A stretch of DNA of 64,000 nt, taken from positions 62,001 to 126,000 of the forward strand of contig NZ_JAGHRO010000004.1 of NCBI RefSeq assembly GCF_017743735.1, read 5' to 3'. The DNA is from Shimia sp. R9_2. Lineage in GTDB: Bacteria; Pseudomonadota; Alphaproteobacteria; Rhodobacterales; Rhodobacteraceae. The translations under genes were made by a program, and so were the position numbers. The stretch's first letter is position 1. Every line of letters begins with the position of its first letter. Of this stretch, positions 53,210 through 61,578 are shown piece by piece. The notes under the pieces are model-generated. The model was not told the origin of the DNA and ran no database searches. It saw nothing but the letters and a program-made list of their open reading frames with translations.

Positions 53210-54142
53210 ATGCAAATTATTCGCGACTACCAATTCCTCTCCTCCGAGCATCGCGGCGCCAGCGTCGCGATTGGCAATTTTGACGGGGTGCATCTGGGCC
53301 ATCAGGCGGTCATCGACCTGGCGCGCAACGCCGCGCCGGATGCCCCGCTGGGCATCATGACCTTTGAGCCCCATCCGCGCGAATATTTTGCGCCCCATGC
53401 GCCCACCTTCCGCCTCACCTCTGCGGAGACCCGCGCCCACAGGCTGGAAAAGCTTGGCGTGGAAAGACTTTATGAGCTGCCGTTCAACGCCGCTCTGTCC
53501 AGCCTCACCCCCGAGGCCTTCGCCCGTGAAGTGATCGCCGACGGCCTTGGCCTCGCCCATGTGGTTGTCGGGGCCGACTTCTGCTTTGGAAAGGGCCGCG
53601 CAGGCACCGCAGAAGACCTCGCCGCCTTTGGCAAAAAGATGGGCTTTGGCGTGACCATTGCGCCTCTGGTGCAGGGCGGTGACGGTCAGGTCTCCTCCAC
53701 CTCCATCCGCGCCGCATTGAGCGACGGCCGCCCCCGTGATGCGGCCGCCATGCTGGGCCATTGGCACCGTATCGACGGGCCGGTGATTGGTGGCGAACAA
53801 CGGGGCCGCGATCTGGGCTTTCCCACCGCCAATATGTCCATCGATGATCTGCACCAACCCAAATACGGCGTCTACGCCGTGCTGGTGGATGTGCGCGATG
53901 GCCCCCATCAGGGCAGCTACTTTGGCGCCTCCTCGATTGGCACCCGCCCAATGTTTGGCGAAAACAAAGCCAATATCGAAACCTTCCTTTTTGATTTCTC
54001 AGGCGACCTCTATGGCCACACGCTTTCCGTGGGGCTGGTCGACTATCTCCGCCCGGAGCTGAAATTTGACGGCCTTGACGCCCTGATTGCGCAGATGGGC
54101 AAAGACTGCGACCAAGCCCGGGAGATCCTCTGCGCCTTATGA
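53210..54142 (+). CDS. ribF: Bifunctional riboflavin kinase/FAD synthetase
   Basis: A 310-residue enzyme making FMN and FAD. The N-terminal FAD synthetase domain has IGNFDGVHLGHQ (near residue 22) and the C-terminal kinase domain (about 180-305) has RGRDLGFPTANM. It overlaps the YcgN-type gene by four bases. Confidence 0.95.
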   Translation: MQIIRDYQFLSSEHRGASVAIGNFDGVHLGHQAVIDLARNAAPDAPLGIMTFEPHPREYFAPHAPTFRLTSAETRAHRLEKLGVERLYELPFNAALSSLTPEAFAREVIADGLGLAHVVVGADFCFGKGRAGTAEDLAAFGKKMGFGVTIAPLVQGGDGQVSSTSIRAALSDGRPRDAAAMLGHWHRIDGPVIGGEQRGRDLGFPTANMSIDDLHQPKYGVYAVLVDVRDGPHQGSYFGASSIGTRPMFGENKANIETFLFDFSGDLYGHTLSVGLVDYLRPELKFDGLDALIAQMGKDCDQAREILCAL

Positions 54143-54615
54143 GCACCCAAGATCCCATAGCACGCCAAGGGCTCGCCAAACGTTTCTGGGAAAAAAAGCC
54201 GCTTACCAAACTCAACGACCGTGAGTGGGAAGCGCTTTGTGACGGCTGCGGCAAATGTTGCCTCAACAAGCTTGAGGATGAGGACACCGGAGAGGTCGCC
54301 CTCACCTGTGTCGCCTGCCGTCTGCTGGACGATGAGACCTGCCGCTGCACCCAATATGACATCCGTCATCAGTTTGTGCCCGAATGCATCGTGATGACGC
54401 CCAAGAACATCCACGAGCACGCCTATTGGCTGCCCCAGACCTGCGCCTACCGCCTGCTCTGGGAAGGCAAACCGCTCTATGACTGGCACCCGCTGATCTC
54501 CGGCACCGCCGACACGGTGCATGACGCTGGCGTGTCGGTGCAGCTCAAAACCGTCTCCGAATTTGAAACCCCGCTGGAGCAGTGGGAAGACCATATAATC
54601 GAGGAACCTCTCTGA
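54139..54615 (+). CDS. UPF0260/YcgN-type protein
   Basis: A 158-residue protein with CDGCGKCCLNKL near residue 34 and further Cys at LTCVACRLLDDETCRC, the metal-binding pattern of the YkgJ/YcgN family. Function unknown; it may bind zinc or an iron-sulfur cluster. It is coupled to ribF upstream and overlaps the aldolase start (TGATG). Confidence 0.88.
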   Translation: MSTQDPIARQGLAKRFWEKKPLTKLNDREWEALCDGCGKCCLNKLEDEDTGEVALTCVACRLLDDETCRCTQYDIRHQFVPECIVMTPKNIHEHAYWLPQTCAYRLLWEGKPLYDWHPLISGTADTVHDAGVSVQLKTVSEFETPLEQWEDHIIEEPL

Positions 54616-55667
54616 TGCACTTTGCCTCCGACAACTCCGGCCCCGCCCTTCCCGAAGTCCTCTCCGCGCTGACCGCAGCCAACGAAGGCTACGCCATGGG
54701 TTATGGGGCGGATGCGGAAATGGCAGAGGTCGTCGAGACGATCCGCAAGGTTTTTGAGGCCCCTGAGGCGGCGGTCTATCTGGTCTCCACCGGCACCACG
54801 GCAAATTCACTGGCGCTGGCAACCCTTTGCAAACCTTGGGAAACCATCTTCTGCTCCCATGTCGCCCACATCCATGAGGACGAATGCAACGCGCCGGAAT
54901 TCTACACCGGCGGGGCCAAGCTCACCATGGCCAGCCCCAAGGATGTCGACAAGATGACCCCAGACAGCTTGCGCGCCGCCATCGAGGGCGAAGAGACCCG
55001 TGGCGTGCATGGCCCCCAGCGCGGCCCGGTCTCCATCACGCAGGTGACAGAGCGTGGCACGGTCTACACGCTGGCCGAGCTCAAGGCGCTTTGTGACGTG
55101 GCCAAATCCTTTGACTGCCCTGTGCATCTGGATGGCGCACGTTTTGCCAACGCCATGGTGGCTCTGGGCTGCACCCCTGCCGAGATGACCTGGAAGGCCG
55201 GTGTGGATGCGGTCAGTTTTGGCGGCACCAAAAATGGCTGCATGGGCGTTGAGGCGGTGATCTTCTTTGATCCCAAACACGCCCGCGAATTTGAGCTGCG
55301 CCGCAAACGCGGCGGACACCTCTTCTCCAAACACCGCTACCTGTCGGCCCAGATGCTCGGCTATCTGAAAGACGACGCCTGGATCACCGCCGCCACCAAA
55401 GCCAACGCCAGCGCGGCCCATCTCGCAGGTGGCCTGCGCCAGATCGAGGGCGTCGAATTCATGCACCCGCCGCAAGCCAACATGCTGTTTGTCTACCTCC
55501 CCCGCGCCACCCACAAACGCCTCTTTGACGCAGGCGCAGTCTATCACCTGTGGGGCGGCGAGCTGGAAGGCGAAGACGACACCGAAATGCTGCCTGCACG
55601 GTTTGTCTGCGACTGGTCGATTGAGCAGGACCAGATCCACAAGTTCTTGGATTTGGCGGCTGGGTAA
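54615..55667 (+). CDS. Low-specificity L-threonine aldolase
   Basis: A 350-residue PLP enzyme cleaving threonine to glycine and acetaldehyde. The N-terminal FASDNSGPALPEV, the PLP Lys in SFGGTKNGCMG and LDGARFANA (Asp, Arg to PLP) are typical. Start ATG at 54615 overlaps the preceding stop. Confidence 0.92.
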   Translation: MHFASDNSGPALPEVLSALTAANEGYAMGYGADAEMAEVVETIRKVFEAPEAAVYLVSTGTTANSLALATLCKPWETIFCSHVAHIHEDECNAPEFYTGGAKLTMASPKDVDKMTPDSLRAAIEGEETRGVHGPQRGPVSITQVTERGTVYTLAELKALCDVAKSFDCPVHLDGARFANAMVALGCTPAEMTWKAGVDAVSFGGTKNGCMGVEAVIFFDPKHAREFELRRKRGGHLFSKHRYLSAQMLGYLKDDAWITAATKANASAAHLAGGLRQIEGVEFMHPPQANMLFVYLPRATHKRLFDAGAVYHLWGGELEGEDDTEMLPARFVCDWSIEQDQIHKFLDLAAG

Positions 55668-55674
55668 GCCGCTC

Positions 55675-55893
55675 ATGAGAGACAGCCTGCGCGCCAAAGC
55701 CGTCACCATCTGCAACGACAAGATCGCCAAGAAAGGCGAAACCGTTGGGCTGTCTTTTTATGCGTTTTTCGCAAACAAAAACGACGATCTGGACCTCCTG
55801 ATGGAAGCTGCCACCTGGTGGATCAAAACGCATGAACTCGACCACTTCGAGAAAGCCGTGAAGGTGCGCGACTTGATCCTTTCTGGTGCCTAG
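55675..55893 (+). CDS. Small DUF6500-like protein
   Basis: A 72-residue protein (MRDSLRAKAVTICNDKI to VRDLILSGA). I recall a family (DUF6500) with the GLSFYAFFANKNDD core, present here, but the name is from memory. It begins 7 bases after the aldolase stop. Function unknown. Confidence 0.7.
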   Translation: MRDSLRAKAVTICNDKIAKKGETVGLSFYAFFANKNDDLDLLMEAATWWIKTHELDHFEKAVKVRDLILSGA

Positions 55894-55896
55894 TGC

Positions 55897-55963
55897 ACAT
55901 CAAATCAGACGATAGAAACCGGAGATAGAAAGACCATCGCATCAGGCCATGTGATTTGATATG
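55897..55963. repeat. Inverted repeat before the RNA ligase gene
   Basis: ATCAAATC at 55899-55906 and GATTTGAT at 55953-55960 are perfect inverted copies, with partly matching flanks. They lie in the promoter region of the RNA ligase gene and mark the start of an AT-richer segment. Confidence 0.5.
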
Positions 55964-55971
55964 TCAAACCT

Positions 55972-56592
55972 ATGAAAAAGTACGGTCGCACCTATCATCT
56001 ACCTATTTCGCCCGGTGCGACCAGTGACGACAAAATCATGTCGTCGATAGAGCACTTGCAGGTCTCAGATCTCGTGATCACCGAAAAGATGGATGGCGAA
56101 AACACGACAATCCATCGCAATGGCACCCATGCACGAAGCCCAGACAGCAAGTACCACCCTTCGCGCGATTGGCTGCAAGCTTTTGCCGCAGGGATCTCAT
56201 TCAATTTGGCACCAAACGAACGCATCGTTGGCGAGAACCTGTATGCAAGGCACTCTATCGCCTACACGGAACTACCATCTTACTTTCTAGGGTTTGCGCT
56301 CATTGTTGATAACGAAATTCAAAGCTGGAGCGAAACGCTTAGCCGGTTCTCGGACTTAGGCATCGCCCCTGTTAAAACGCTTTATCGCGGTGCTTTTTAT
56401 GACGGTCTATTTGAAGAGATTGCCCGAAACCTAGACCAGAATACGCAAGAAGGGTTTGTGGTTCGTTCCGCCAACGCATTTCTAGAAAGCCAAATGCCAA
56501 CACACATCGGCAAATACGTCAGGGCGGGGCATGTCCAAAGTGAAGTTCATTGGACCAAAACAGAGTTGGTTCCGAACAGCTTGAAGAACTAA
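55972..56592 (+). CDS. RNA ligase family protein, orphan
   Basis: A 206-residue nucleotidyltransferase-fold ligase. Motif I is EKMDGENT (residues 38-45, nucleotidyl Lys39), motif III is GENLYARHS (87-95), motif IIIa is YFLGFAL, motif IV is EGFVVR (160-165) and motif V is GKYVRAG (Lys181). All motifs of an active adenylyl-transferring domain are present, but the extra C-terminal domain of larger ligases is not. The segment is AT-richer than its neighbours and flanked by an inverted repeat. No kinase or substrate-generating nuclease is adjacent. Confidence 0.85.
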   Translation: MKKYGRTYHLPISPGATSDDKIMSSIEHLQVSDLVITEKMDGENTTIHRNGTHARSPDSKYHPSRDWLQAFAAGISFNLAPNERIVGENLYARHSIAYTELPSYFLGFALIVDNEIQSWSETLSRFSDLGIAPVKTLYRGAFYDGLFEEIARNLDQNTQEGFVVRSANAFLESQMPTHIGKYVRAGHVQSEVHWTKTELVPNSLKN

Positions 56593-56693
56593 TTTCTCTC
56601 AAATTATCTACCTAGACGTTCCTAAGCGGCTCATCCGTTTGCTTTTCTCAGCAGCCGATCGCCCGCTCTAAAAGTGCCAAAAGTGACCCCATC

Positions 56694-56723
56694 TTGACAA
56701 AATGACATCAAAATACTATTTTG
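56694..56723 (+). promoter_or_regulatory. Promoter and operator of the RHH-Fic operon
   Basis: TTGACA (56694-56699), a 17-base spacer and TATTTT (56717-56722) form a good sigma-70 promoter. A perfect palindrome CAAAATA-C-TATTTTG (56709-56723) covers the -10 box, the expected site for autorepression by the ribbon-helix-helix antitoxin. Confidence 0.75.
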
Positions 56724-56749
56724 AATTCATTCCTGATAGGAGCATCCCC

Positions 56750-57079
56750 ATGTCTGTACAAATGTCTCTGCGTGTTGATCCGAACCTCAAGGCCCATCTC
56801 GCCAAACTGGCAGAGCTGCGGAAGATGACGGTCAATAAGCTCATCGTGCAGGCGCTGGACCAGTTTGTCACAAAGGAATCCCACGCCTTGGAGGCTGAGC
56901 TTGAGGCCTCCCTTGCGCAGTTGCGCCAGTACCGCACCGCCGACCCGGATTTTGAACAGGCCATCGAAGCGGTGGTCGCCGCCGAACGTTCCACCGAGGA
57001 GGACCCCGCCCAAGGGGAACTCCTGACGGATGAGCCGCAAGAGGCCACGTCCCTTGTGCGCGGACTGCTCAGTGCCTGA
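56750..57079 (+). CDS. Ribbon-helix-helix antitoxin-like protein
   Basis: A 109-residue protein starting MSVQMSLRVDPNLKAHLAKLAE, which is a strand-helix-helix RHH/Arc domain (residues 1-47, with KMTVNKLIVQALDQF as second helix), followed by an acidic C-terminus. It probably binds its own promoter and neutralises the Fic protein. TAGGAG lies 6 bases upstream. It overlaps the Fic gene. Confidence 0.82.
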   Translation: MSVQMSLRVDPNLKAHLAKLAELRKMTVNKLIVQALDQFVTKESHALEAELEASLAQLRQYRTADPDFEQAIEAVVAAERSTEEDPAQGELLTDEPQEATSLVRGLLSA

Positions 57080-57704
57080 TTGGGACGCTGACAGCGACCA
57101 ACTGACTAAAAACCTGAAACATGCCTACCGCGCATCACGCGATGCCGCCTTTGCGCGCAAGCAGCCGACCCTGCAAATGGCCAGAGATTGGCATGCCAGA
57201 ACTCTGGAGGGCCTCACTGTCCCTGACGTGGTTCTCTCACAACTCTCGGTTACAGCAGAGGCGCTCTCCGGACGTTTTCGAGGCGAGACTGGGCTGACGC
57301 ACTGTGAGGTCGGCATTGGCGGTCACAGGGGAACACCGGCCTTTTTGGTGAGTGAGGAGCTGGCGCGCTTTGAAGAGCGCATTCAAAGCGCCACTACGGC
57401 ACTGGACGCGCTCATTCCCCAGGGCGATGCGCCCAACACAGGCGACCTGCTTAACGCCGTTCTCGAGCTCTGCGCTTGGGTGCATGCCGAATGGGTGCGC
57501 ATTCATCCCTTTGCAAATGGCAACGGCCGCACCGCACGGATCTGGAGCGGGTTCATCGCCATGCGTTATGGCCTGCCACCCTTCGTCCGGCTCAGGCCCC
57601 GGCCAGATGACGGCTATGGCGCCGCATGTGACGCCGCCATGACCGGCGACTGGACCCCAACGGCCCAGGTCTTCCGACGCATGTATCTGAGCGCGATTTC
57701 CTGA
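57072..57704 (+). CDS. Fic-family protein, probable toxin
   Basis: A 210-residue Fic-domain protein if GTG 57072 starts it, overlapping the antitoxin stop by 8 bases; ATG 57030 is an alternative. The Fic motif HPFANGNGRTAR (residues 145-156) has Asn where Asp or Glu is usual. Such enzymes transfer AMP or another nucleotide to a target. No (S/T)xxxE(G/N) inhibitory motif is evident in the antitoxin, so control would differ from class I FicTA. It forms an operon with the RHH protein. Confidence 0.85.
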   Translation: MPDWDADSDQLTKNLKHAYRASRDAAFARKQPTLQMARDWHARTLEGLTVPDVVLSQLSVTAEALSGRFRGETGLTHCEVGIGGHRGTPAFLVSEELARFEERIQSATTALDALIPQGDAPNTGDLLNAVLELCAWVHAEWVRIHPFANGNGRTARIWSGFIAMRYGLPPFVRLRPRPDDGYGAACDAAMTGDWTPTAQVFRRMYLSAIS

Positions 57705-57738
57705 GCGGCCAGGGACACAGGAGCCCCGCCTCCAAGGA

Positions 57739-58098
57739 TCATGCCTGCGCGCGATCTGCCCTGATGTCCGGATGCGCGCTGCTGGCCCATTCGATCACCG
57801 GCTTCATCAACTCTAGCAAGGTCCGCCCTCGCTCGGTCAGCCCGTAACTCACTTTCGGTGGCGATGTCGGGAACACTTCACGCGTAAGATATCCCTCTGT
57901 CTCAAGTTTGCGAAGTGTGCTCGTCAAAACGCGCTGCGTGATGTCGCCAAGCACGCGCTTGATCTCATTAAAGCGTTTATCGCCATCCTCCAGAACACAG
58001 AAAATCAGGATCGACCACTTATCCCCCACCCGATCAAGCACATCCCGTATGGGACAATTCTCTGCATCTTTCTTCTCCAGCACGGTTACTCTGACCAT
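57739..58098 (-). CDS. HxlR-family transcriptional regulator
   Basis: A 119-residue winged-helix protein. The HxlR core is CPIRDVLDRVGDKWSILIF, then RFNEIKRVLGDITQRVLTSTLRKLETEGYLTR. The start is ATG at 58098 with AGGAG 7 bases upstream; the frame extends further but would cross the divergent promoter. It probably controls the divergent SnoaL-like gene. Confidence 0.9.
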   Translation of the reverse strand: MVRVTVLEKKDAENCPIRDVLDRVGDKWSILIFCVLEDGDKRFNEIKRVLGDITQRVLTSTLRKLETEGYLTREVFPTSPPKVSYGLTERGRTLLELMKPVIEWASSAHPDIRADRAQA

Positions 58099-58183
58099 AC
58101 CTAAGCTCCTAAAAGTGCGTTCTTGCGCCTTGGTATACAATTGACACCTAAAACCAGCAAGCAACAAACACGGGAATCGCTTC

Positions 58184-58666
58184 ATGAAACTGCTGTCCTC
58201 TTTCATCGCCGCACTCACACTGGCGCTCTTTTCTACAACTGCAGGAGCTGACGACATGTCTCAAAACAAGAAAAACCTGATGAACTTCTACGCCGCCTTT
58301 TCCGAAGGCGATCTGGACGCTCTGGACAAAGTGCTAATCGAAGATTGGGTCACCTATGACGCCAACCCTGGCCAAGGTGCGGGTCGCCAGGGTCTGAAAG
58401 ATTTCATTCCGGTGATCGCCGCCTCTTTCTCTGATTTTGAGTGGAAAGTCGAAGAACTGGTCGAAGAAGGCAATGTGATCGTGGCGCGCTCCACCTTCTC
58501 CGGCACCCACGCGGGCGACTTCATGGGCCACGCTGCAACCGGCAAATCCTTCACCGCCAAAGCAATCGACGTACACCACTTCAACGACGAGGGCATGGTT
58601 ACCCACACCTATCACCTCGAAGACTGGATCGCGGTGCTGGCACAGATCGGCGCATTGGGCCATTGA
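58184..58666 (+). CDS. SnoaL-like/ester cyclase-like protein with signal peptide
   Basis: A 160-residue protein. The first 23 residues (MKLLSSFIAALTLALFSTTAGAD) look like a signal peptide, then an NTF2-like fold: FYAAFSEGDLDALDKVL, WVTYDANPG, and GKSFTAKAIDVHHFNDEG. The reaction is unknown. It is divergent from the HxlR gene, separated by 85 bases, and followed by a terminator. Confidence 0.82.
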   Translation: MKLLSSFIAALTLALFSTTAGADDMSQNKKNLMNFYAAFSEGDLDALDKVLIEDWVTYDANPGQGAGRQGLKDFIPVIAASFSDFEWKVEELVEEGNVIVARSTFSGTHAGDFMGHAATGKSFTAKAIDVHHFNDEGMVTHTYHLEDWIAVLAQIGALGH

Positions 58667-58685
58667 TCCACACCCGCCAAACAAA

Positions 58686-58719
58686 AACACCCGCAACGCC
58701 TCGGCACTGCGGGTGTTTC
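58686..58719 (+). terminator. Terminator after the SnoaL-like gene
   Basis: AACACCCGCA pairs with TGCGGGTGTT across a 12-base loop, followed by a T-rich stretch. It may also serve the convergent hydrolase gene. Confidence 0.8.
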
Positions 58720-58739
58720 CTTTCAAACGGGCCCTTGTG

Positions 58740-59552
58740 TCAGCCAGCGGCCTCCACCGTCCGCCGCACCTCAGCCGCAACTTCCGCCGCATGGGTAATC
58801 GCCCCCATATGCCCCGCGCCAGCAACAGTCGCTCGCCGCCCGTTCTGCACTTGCGCCGCGACATAATCGCAGGCCGGTTTCATAATCGCCGGCGACAGCG
58901 CACCGTCCATCACCACAACCGGCACCTCGATCTGCCCAAGGCGCGGCATGATATCGCCCACGTCATGCAGCACATCAAGCTGACTGGCGACCACAAAGGA
59001 CATCAGCCCGGCAAACTGCGCGCGCGTGGCCTCCGGCAGGGCCGCCCAGGGGCGTCCATCGCCCCATTCCTCCACAAACAGCCGCACCGCGCCCTCTGAG
59101 TCCCCGGCCTCATAAAGTGCAATGACCCGCTCCATATGGGCATAGTTCTCAGCCACCGCCTCAGGAGCCTCGGCCTGCGCGCCCAGCATGGTCACCGGCT
59201 CATAAAGCGACAGCGAGCGTACCAGATCCGGGCGCAAAAGCGCCAGCCGCAGGCCCAGCAGCCCGCCATAGCTGTGCCCGATCACATCCACCGGCTCGGT
59301 GATCTGATCAAGGATCGCATCCAGCATCCATTGCCCGGCCGGGATCTCCTCGCGGTAGGCCACACTGCGCCCGTGCCCGGGCATATCCGGAGCCTCAAGC
59401 GTCAGCACATCCCCCAGTACCTCGGCAATACCGCGAAACGCGCCGGAATGCCCAAGGTTGCAATGCAGCGCCAGCGCTTTCCTCGGCCCCTGCCCCAGCA
59501 CACGCCAATAGAGGCCGTGATCTGCGGCCTCTGCTTTCCCGTCCAGTGCCAT
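58740..59552 (-). CDS. Alpha/beta hydrolase
   Basis: A 270-residue hydrolase. The nucleophile elbow is GHSYGG (catalytic Ser, near residue 93), the early block MPGHGRS and the C-terminal VAGAGHMGA carry the other expected residues. The substrate is unknown. It follows the DsbA-like gene by 3 bases. Confidence 0.85.
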   Translation of the reverse strand: MALDGKAEAADHGLYWRVLGQGPRKALALHCNLGHSGAFRGIAEVLGDVLTLEAPDMPGHGRSVAYREEIPAGQWMLDAILDQITEPVDVIGHSYGGLLGLRLALLRPDLVRSLSLYEPVTMLGAQAEAPEAVAENYAHMERVIALYEAGDSEGAVRLFVEEWGDGRPWAALPEATRAQFAGLMSFVVASQLDVLHDVGDIMPRLGQIEVPVVVMDGALSPAIMKPACDYVAAQVQNGRRATVAGAGHMGAITHAAEVAAEVRRTVEAAG

Positions 59553-59555
59553 TTG

Positions 59556-60155
59556 TCAGAGCTTACCGGCCAGATGCATATCAAGCTCCTCAATCCGGTC
59601 CTGCCCCCAGAACCGCGCACCATCGTCGGTGATGTAGAACGGCGCGCCAAAGGCTCCGGCCTCAACCGCCTCTTCCAGATTGCGCGCATAGGTCTCAGCC
59701 CCGATCAGCATGCCGCTGTCCGCCAGCGCCGGATCAAAGCCTGCCGCGCTCAGACAATCGCGGATCACGTCATCCTTTGCGATGTCTTTCTCCTCCGCCC
59801 AGCAGGCCCGGGTGAAGCCATGCGCCAGCGCGCCCAAATCACCGCCACCGGCATTCTGCGCCGCGATGAACGCATAAGAGGACGGCGCCATATTGGTTGG
59901 CCAATGCGCGGGCTTGAGGTTGAAATCCATGCCCAGCTTCTTGCCCTGACGCACCAGCTCCTGCGCGCGGTACTCCTGACGGCTGGCGTGCCGATCCTTG
60001 GGCGCAGTGCCCCCGGTGCGCGCAAACAGCGCCATAATATCCAGCGGCTTATAGACAATTTCCGCCCCGTGTTTGGCCGCAACCTCTTCCAGACGGGTGC
60101 CCGCCAAATAGGTATAAGGAGAAATTGTCGAGAAATAATAGGTGATCGTGGCCAT
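59556..60155 (-). CDS. DsbA-family isomerase (2-hydroxychromene-2-carboxylate isomerase-like)
   Basis: A 199-residue thioredoxin-fold protein. The N-terminal FSTISPYTYLAG and C-terminal GAFGAPFYITDDGARFWGQDR match the HCCA isomerase/kappa glutathione transferase group; the usual Ser is at the CxxC position. A gluthathione-linked reaction is likely. The start is ATG at 60155 with GAGGGG upstream. Confidence 0.88.
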   Translation of the reverse strand: MATITYYFSTISPYTYLAGTRLEEVAAKHGAEIVYKPLDIMALFARTGGTAPKDRHASRQEYRAQELVRQGKKLGMDFNLKPAHWPTNMAPSSYAFIAAQNAGGGDLGALAHGFTRACWAEEKDIAKDDVIRDCLSAAGFDPALADSGMLIGAETYARNLEEAVEAGAFGAPFYITDDGARFWGQDRIEELDMHLAGKL

Positions 60156-60262
60156 TTGCGCCCCTCTATCCATCTGCATCGCTTTGCGAGACGTTAGGGC
60201 CATGTTAAGCGGAGTGCAATGTCACGAATCTGTCACCAAAGCCACCTGGGGATTACCGCGCT

Positions 60263-61279
60263 ATGGCCACCATTCTTGAACCCAAACTGATCACGGGCAA
60301 CGCCAACAAACCTTTGGCCAAATCCATTGCCCGCCGCATGTCCATGCACCGTGGGGTCTCCACCGATCTGGTCAACGCCCGCGTTGAGCGTTTCAACGAC
60401 GCCGAAATCTTTGTCGAGGTCTACGACAACGTGCGCGGCGAAGACATGTTCATCATCCAGTCTACGTCCAACCCGGCCAACGACAACCTGATGGAACTCC
60501 TGATCATGGCCGATGCGCTGCGCCGCTCCTCCGCGGCCCGCATCACCGCAGTGATCCCTTACTTCGGTTACGCCCGTCAGGACCGCCGCACCAAGGCACG
60601 CACCCCGATCACCGCCAAGCTTGTGGCCAACATGATGGTCGAAGCGGGCATCGAGCGCGTGCTCACCATGGATCTGCACGCCGCGCAGATTCAGGGCTTC
60701 TTTGACATCCCGGTGGACAACCTCTACGCCTCCCCGATCTTTGCGCTCGACATCAAATCCCAGTTCAAAGACACGCTCTCTGACGTGATGATCATCTCCC
60801 CTGACGTGGGCGGTGTGGCCCGCGCCCGTGAGCTGGCCAAGCGCATCAACGCCCCGCTCGCCATCGTGGACAAGCGCCGCGAGAAGCCGGGCGAAGTTGC
60901 CGAGATGACCGTGATCGGCAATGTCGAAGGCAAGAAATGTATCATCGTGGACGACATCTGCGACACCGCAGGCACGCTCTGCAAAGCCGCCGAAGTGCTG
61001 ATGGAGCACGGCGCCACCGAGGTCCACAGCTACATCTCCCACGGTGTTCTGTCCGGCCCCGCGATCGAGCGCATCACCAACTCCGTGATGAAATCTCTGG
61101 TGATCACCGACAGCATCGAGCCCACCGAAGCCGTGCTCGGCGCCAGCAACATCCGCATCGTACCCACCGCACCGATGTTCGCCCAAGCCATCATGAACAC
61201 CGCCGCAGGCACCTCGGTGAGCTCGCTCTTTGAGACCGAGACTCTGGAGCCTGCCTATGAAGGTCTGTTTAAGGCCTGA
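60263..61279 (+). CDS. prs: Ribose-phosphate pyrophosphokinase
   Basis: A 338-residue enzyme making PRPP from ribose 5-phosphate and ATP, the precursor for nucleotides, histidine and tryptophan. The flexible loop is [16 protein letters not shown] and the PRPP-binding loop is [10 protein letters not shown]. It begins near the conserved [11 protein letters not shown] strong terminator follows. Confidence 0.95.
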   Translation: MATILEPKLITGNANKPLAKSIARRMSMHRGVSTDLVNARVERFNDAEIFVEVYDNVRGEDMFIIQSTSNPANDNLMELLIMADALRRSSAARITAVIPYFGYARQDRRTKARTPITAKLVANMMVEAGIERVLTMDLHAAQIQGFFDIPVDNLYASPIFALDIKSQFKDTLSDVMIISPDVGGVARARELAKRINAPLAIVDKRREKPGEVAEMTVIGNVEGKKCIIVDDICDTAGTLCKAAEVLMEHGATEVHSYISHGVLSGPAIERITNSVMKSLVITDSIEPTEAVLGASNIRIVPTAPMFAQAIMNTAAGTSVSSLFETETLEPAYEGLFKA

Positions 61280-61298
61280 TTTGAGACGAAAATGCTAG

Positions 61299-61340
61299 AA
61301 TAGAGAAAGCCCCGACTGGAAGGTCGGGGCTTTCTCTATT
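61299..61340 (+). terminator. prs terminator
   Basis: A perfect 18-bp stem, AATAGAGAAAGCCCCGAC and its complement, with a 6-base loop and a 3' TTTCTCTATT. The symmetry would work in both directions. It separates prs from the retron locus. Confidence 0.85.
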
Positions 61341-61457
61341 GGGCAAATTGAATAGAACGGAACTCCAAATTCGGGGCCTCCTATTGTACTCGTCGCACCA
61401 TCATTTTTTTAGCTAGCTCTTCACTTCTAATGGAAATGCATTTAGTAGAAACAGAGT
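61341..61457. other. AT-rich leader before the retron RNA
   Basis: No gene is seen. The stretch is far more AT-rich than the host DNA. A bulged stem-loop can form at about 61417-61457 (CTCT and TTCTAA paired with TTAGTAGAA and AGAG). A promoter for the retron probably lies here, but I could not assign -35 and -10 boxes with confidence. Confidence 0.45.
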
Positions 61458-61578
61458 GCTCGACCCTCTACTTGGGGCTGTAGAATCCACGGCTGCTTAT
61501 TGTAAAGTCAGTACACAGTTGGTTGACTCCTGTGCAATGTGAGAGTCACCGATGAAAAGTAAAGAGCGAGGGTCGAGC
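61458..61578 (+). ncRNA. Candidate retron msr-msd RNA
   Basis: A perfect 11-bp inverted repeat, GCTCGACCCTC (61458-61468) and GAGGGTCGAGC (61568-61578), frames 99 bases, the layout of the a1/a2 ends of retron RNAs. Inside, GGTTGACTC (61521-61529) pairs with GAGTCACC (61543-61550) with one bulged T around a 13-base loop, a plausible msd-type hairpin. It lies directly upstream of, and at its 3' end overlaps, the RT gene start, as expected for a retron. Exact boundaries and the branching G are not resolved. Confidence 0.6.
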
